DNA of 15,911 nucleotides from DASWTL01 sp036405495. Lineage in GTDB: Bacteria > Bacteroidota > Bacteroidia > Sphingobacteriales > Sphingobacteriaceae. Below are positions 14,201 to 15,911 of the stretch, piece after piece. The notes below the pieces were generated by a model. That model was given only the letters and a program-made list of their open reading frames with translations. It made no database searches and was not told where the DNA came from. Both the position numbers and the translations under genes were made by a program. Numbering within the stretch: position 1 is the stretch's first letter; each line of letters opens with the position of its first letter. The stretch is from positions 1 through 15,911 of the forward strand of contig DASWXL010000128.1 of NCBI GenBank assembly GCA_036405495.1. Direction: 5' to 3'.

Positions 14201-15911
14201 CACTCAGATTTTGTCGGCATTCGCCAACCCTCCCCTAATAATAGTTTACATGGATCTTTTGCCGGATTCCAATTGCCAACTTCATACGTTTTAGGCCAGG
14301 CTGTGTCCGGCTTGCGACTCGTACCGCTACGCTCATAGCCCTGATTGCCGTTGAACTGCCAGTACCACCCGTACGCATCAATGTTTGGATCTGTCACAGA
14401 AACAGGTGCGTCTTTTGCACCAAGATTTTGACCGATCCAGCATTTATGCTCACCGGAAATATCACTGCGTACAATCTTATAGGTTACTGTTTTCGTTACT
14501 GGCGCACCGTTATGGCCGGCATAGTGATAACGAGTGATAGAAGGGGCGCACAGACCAAATTTTTCGACTTCACTATATGCTGTGCCGGTACTGTTGGTTG
14601 CATATGCCCATATATAGTAGGTCCTCTTTTTATCTAAACCGGTAAGACTTACACTGAACTCTCCGGTGCCTGTACCAACCGCAACAGGTACCCGGGTCAC
14701 CGGATCGACTTCGGGGTTGCCGCCTGTCGTATTCCAAACATATCCACGTGCAGTAATATCAGATCCTCCATCCAGAGTAACAGCTGCCGAACCGCTTATC
14801 GATGTCTCTGTAATACCACTGGCCACAACTTTACTTACAGAAGGAAGAGTTTCTGTGACCCCCTCTATCAGGCATCGTACAGAAAACCCATCGAGCTTAG
14901 TGAGTGAAGAAGCAAGTGCATTCCCGCGAAGATATAGTGCATATCCTTCGCTTGCCGTGTTTTGGGTGGAAGACCAGAATAATCCCTCTGATGGAGCGGT
15001 ATGGACGCCGGCGGAGTTCAGGTAGCCAGCAGCATTAAGTTTCAGATCGGTGCTGTAAGCTGACGCTAAACTGTTGAAACCTCCTAAAGCATTTTCCCAT
15101 TCTGCCTTCGTTGGCAATCGCCAGTCAGCTCCAAGTAATAATTTACAGGGATCATTTTCAGGGTCCCAATTGCCGTTCTGCGTTGTAACCGGCCAGGTGC
15201 TATTGGGAATACGCCCTGAACCGTTACGTTGATAACCTTGCACACGATTAAACTGCCAAAACCACCCAACAGCTTCAGGATTAACGTCCGTCGCCGTTAT
15301 TGCCGCATCTTTTGCACCGAGGTTCTGAGTGATCCAGCATTTCATCTCGCCTGAAGCCGAACTGCTCATTACATTATAGGTTACTTCCTTAGTTGCCGGC
15401 GCCCCGTTATGCCCCGCTACATGGTAACGTGTTATCGTCGGCGGACAGATCGTAAAGATTTCCACAGGCCCATATGCAAAATCCACCCCGTTCCTTGCGT
15501 AGGCACGTATACGATAAACCTTCCCTTCCTCCAGCGGCATGATATCATGTGTGAACGATCCTACTTCACCGCTCATATCGTCCGTAAACCCTTCATTACT
15601 GATAATGGTCGGATCTGCGGCCTGGCTCGTCCACACAAACCCGCGGGCGGTTACCGGGCTTCCGCCACCGTGTGTCAATTCAGCCGTTGCTTTTACACGG
15701 GTGCTTTGCATATCCGATATCGTTACTTCGCCAACAGTCGGAGGAACCGCCGGTGTGCTGAAGCTCAGCCTATCTCCATATCCATATTTATACCCGTTAT
15801 AGGCGTAAGCACGGTAATAATAGGTAGTGCCCGGCTCCAATCCGCTTAATGAAGCTACAAACTCGGCGGATCCGTTATTTGTCGTTTTCCAGCCGGTGTC
15901 GAACGTAAGAT
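11203..15911 (-). CDS. Giant secreted multimodular protein: five FN3-like + FISUMP modules, N-terminus beyond window
   Basis: The frame is open from the right edge (first full codon 15909-15907) to TAA at 11203: 1568 residues of an even larger protein. After a partial FN3-like domain, five units of about 300 residues follow. Each has an FN3-like domain (ARGFVWNTTG, TYYIWAYATNS) and a FISUMP domain (Fibrobacter paralogous domain, TIGR02145 type) recognised by CWI-x-NLGA, GWYWQFN-x-x-QGY, DPC and LLLG-x-x-WRLPT-x-x-EW. Visible-residue positions of the FISUMP parts are 155-346, 454-644, 752-950, 1059-1254 and 1361-1568. Each carries four conserved cysteines (module start, CW, DPC, RC), suggesting two disulfides and an extracellular site. 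The protein ends right after the last module's RC, with no type IX sorting domain. A surface adhesion or binding role is plausible but unproven. A TTG at 15838-15840 is not a real start. Confidence 0.9.
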   Translation of the reverse strand, partial: LTFDTGWKTTNNGSAEFVASLSGLEPGTTYYYRAYAYNGYKYGYGDRLSFSTPAVPPTVGEVTISDMQSTRVKATAELTHGGGSPVTARGFVWTSQAADPTIISNEGFTDDMSGEVGSFTHDIMPLEEGKVYRIRAYARNGVDFAYGPVEIFTICPPTITRYHVAGHNGAPATKEVTYNVMSSSASGEMKCWITQNLGAKDAAITATDVNPEAVGWFWQFNRVQGYQRNGSGRIPNSTWPVTTQNGNWDPENDPCKLLLGADWRLPTKAEWENALGGFNSLASAYSTDLKLNAAGYLNSAGVHTAPSEGLFWSSTQNTASEGYALYLRGNALASSLTKLDGFSVRCLIEGVTETLPSVSKVVASGITETSISGSAAVTLDGGSDITARGYVWNTTGGNPEVDPVTRVPVAVGTGTGEFSVSLTGLDKKRTYYIWAYATNSTGTAYSEVEKFGLCAPSITRYHYAGHNGAPVTKTVTYKIVRSDISGEHKCWIGQNLGAKDAPVSVTDPNIDAYGWYWQFNGNQGYERSGTSRKPDTAWPKTYEVGNWNPAKDPCKLLLGEGWRMPTKSEWETVRTNFTNLTGAYNTTLNLHATGYLSDVGTHMAANEGLYWSSNGDTDKGYALYLRSSVSQPALTKLDGFGVRCLLDEAQETLPSVSKVVLSSFTETSTTGSSAVTLDGGSGITARGFVWNTTGGDPEVDPVTNVPVMVGAGTGEFQLNLTGLESGKTYYVWAYATNSTGTAYSEVEKFVVCPPSVTGYHVGGHNGAPSDRTIEYGVTGSMLSGTSSCWITRNLGATQQAGTLNDPSDAAAGWYWQFNKTQGYEVVSAKKNPTSWGGNNSENSDWKPENDPCNLLLGGGWRLPTRSEWVSVIGDYPTPALAFQSDLRLHYAGYLDYGGTFRDRSATSSVGGYFWSNNQAASYSSAATMTLVPNVTKIMEYTKADGFNVRCVLTETQIGLPSVSEVKVSDMTSIDFKVTAVITTTGGSPVTDRGFVWNDTGIAPVVDQDQTLRPGSRSGSGSFEARLAGLEEYKTYYIWAFAKNEHSGIALSKLATIKFCPPVTRRHVEGFNGAARSVTITYDLAHSNLSGESACWITRNLGAVNPPSGPNDATAEAAGWYWQFGNKQGYEYTATRYPVQGWTNPLDLNSSLTAINDPCVLLLGGGWRLPASTEYSKVAVNWPTLQHAYNSELKIHAGGALDGSTGVLEANSRGINAAFWSSTSSATRYAWDIRINSTPAVVMSIPKSYGLPVRCILTTPEITAPAVSEVKLSGFTSTSVNVASDAIFDGGSPIESRGIVWNNTGDPKLENKTGSVVHSVAASGPFSLGVTGLTEGIYHMRAYATNGNGVTGYGPVETFRICVPSISVNHVAGVSGAPESKTLTYNLVGTNLNGQLNCWITKNLGADVEATSYVDPTTAAAGWYWQFNRLQGYAFNGARTPTAPWMSSVSETAHWAANVDPCRVMLGGTWRLPTAAEWTAANTLWNSSRGSQPALEFAYDSGLKLHAAGWLNGVGVTERGTQARYWSSNRAGEGFYVSYTESWALHASTTTSSVSTLSRVIGTPVRCIQ
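13662..13977 (-). repeat. Direct repeat, copy 2: FN3-like domain before FISUMP module 3
   Basis: This DNA matches 14556-14871 at a constant offset of 894 bp (298 codons), with shared words such as TTTTTCGACTTCACTATA and identical protein stretches (YATNSTGTAYSEVEKF, VWNTTGG, AVTLDGGS). It is the most similar pair of FN3-like domains in the gene and points to a recent in-frame duplication of one FN3-FISUMP unit. Confidence 0.75.
14556..14871 (-). repeat. Direct repeat, copy 1: FN3-like domain before FISUMP module 2
   Basis: Partner of 13662-13977 at an 894-bp offset. Both copies begin with LPSVSKVV and end just before the first cysteine of the next FISUMP domain. Differences are spread over the length, many of them synonymous, so the copies are not the product of a very recent event. 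Confidence 0.75.

Noticed and set aside
15838..15840. TTG as the start of the giant FISUMP gene
   Set aside because: The frame continues upstream to the window edge with FN3-like sequence (for example SAEFVASLSGLEPGTTYYYR), so the codon is an internal leucine.
11203..15911. CRISPR-like or IS-related repeats in the right third of the window
   Set aside because: The periodicity follows the reading frame and protein modules, with no identical short repeats and spacers, no transposase and no terminal inverted repeats.

Overview
The window looks like a piece of a Bacteroidota chromosome (Sphingobacteriales, Cytophagales or Chitinophagales type). The signs are promoters with a TAnnTTTG -7 box, start codons without Shine-Dalgarno sequences, a FISUMP/FN3-like giant surface protein and a PorP/SprF-like fragment. 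No RNA genes, CRISPR arrays or insertion sequences were seen.

Layout. Positions 1-1677 (minus) hold the first 559 codons of a CopA-type copper P1B-ATPase cut by the left edge. A HAD-family phosphatase (1835-2461, plus) diverges from it. Positions 2704-8418 (minus) are a tripartite efflux operon transcribed as TolC-like channel, periplasmic adaptor, RND pump. Directly upstream on the same strand are two tandem AraC-type regulators (8514-9095 and 9175-9747), each with an N-terminal Atx1/HMA-like domain carrying MxCxxC. A strong hairpin (9844-9881) ends the next unit, a secreted DUF3108-like protein (9883-10671). Positions 10732-11181 hold fragments of broken genes. Positions 11203-15911 are the end of a very large secreted protein of five FN3-like plus FISUMP modules, cut by the right edge.

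The main result is regulatory. A 37-bp element recurs in the same orientation, 19-20 bp upstream of a TAnnTTTG-like -7 box, in front of copA (1748-1784), the proximal AraC gene (9144-9180) and the TolC operon (8483-8519); 22 of 37 positions are identical in all three. With the metal-binding-type domain fused to the AraC regulators, this suggests a local copper (or soft-metal) regulon. In it an AraC-HMA protein would sense cytoplasmic metal and switch on itself, the copper ATPase and the RND pump. The element is read directly from the sequence; regulator, ligand and direction of control are inference.
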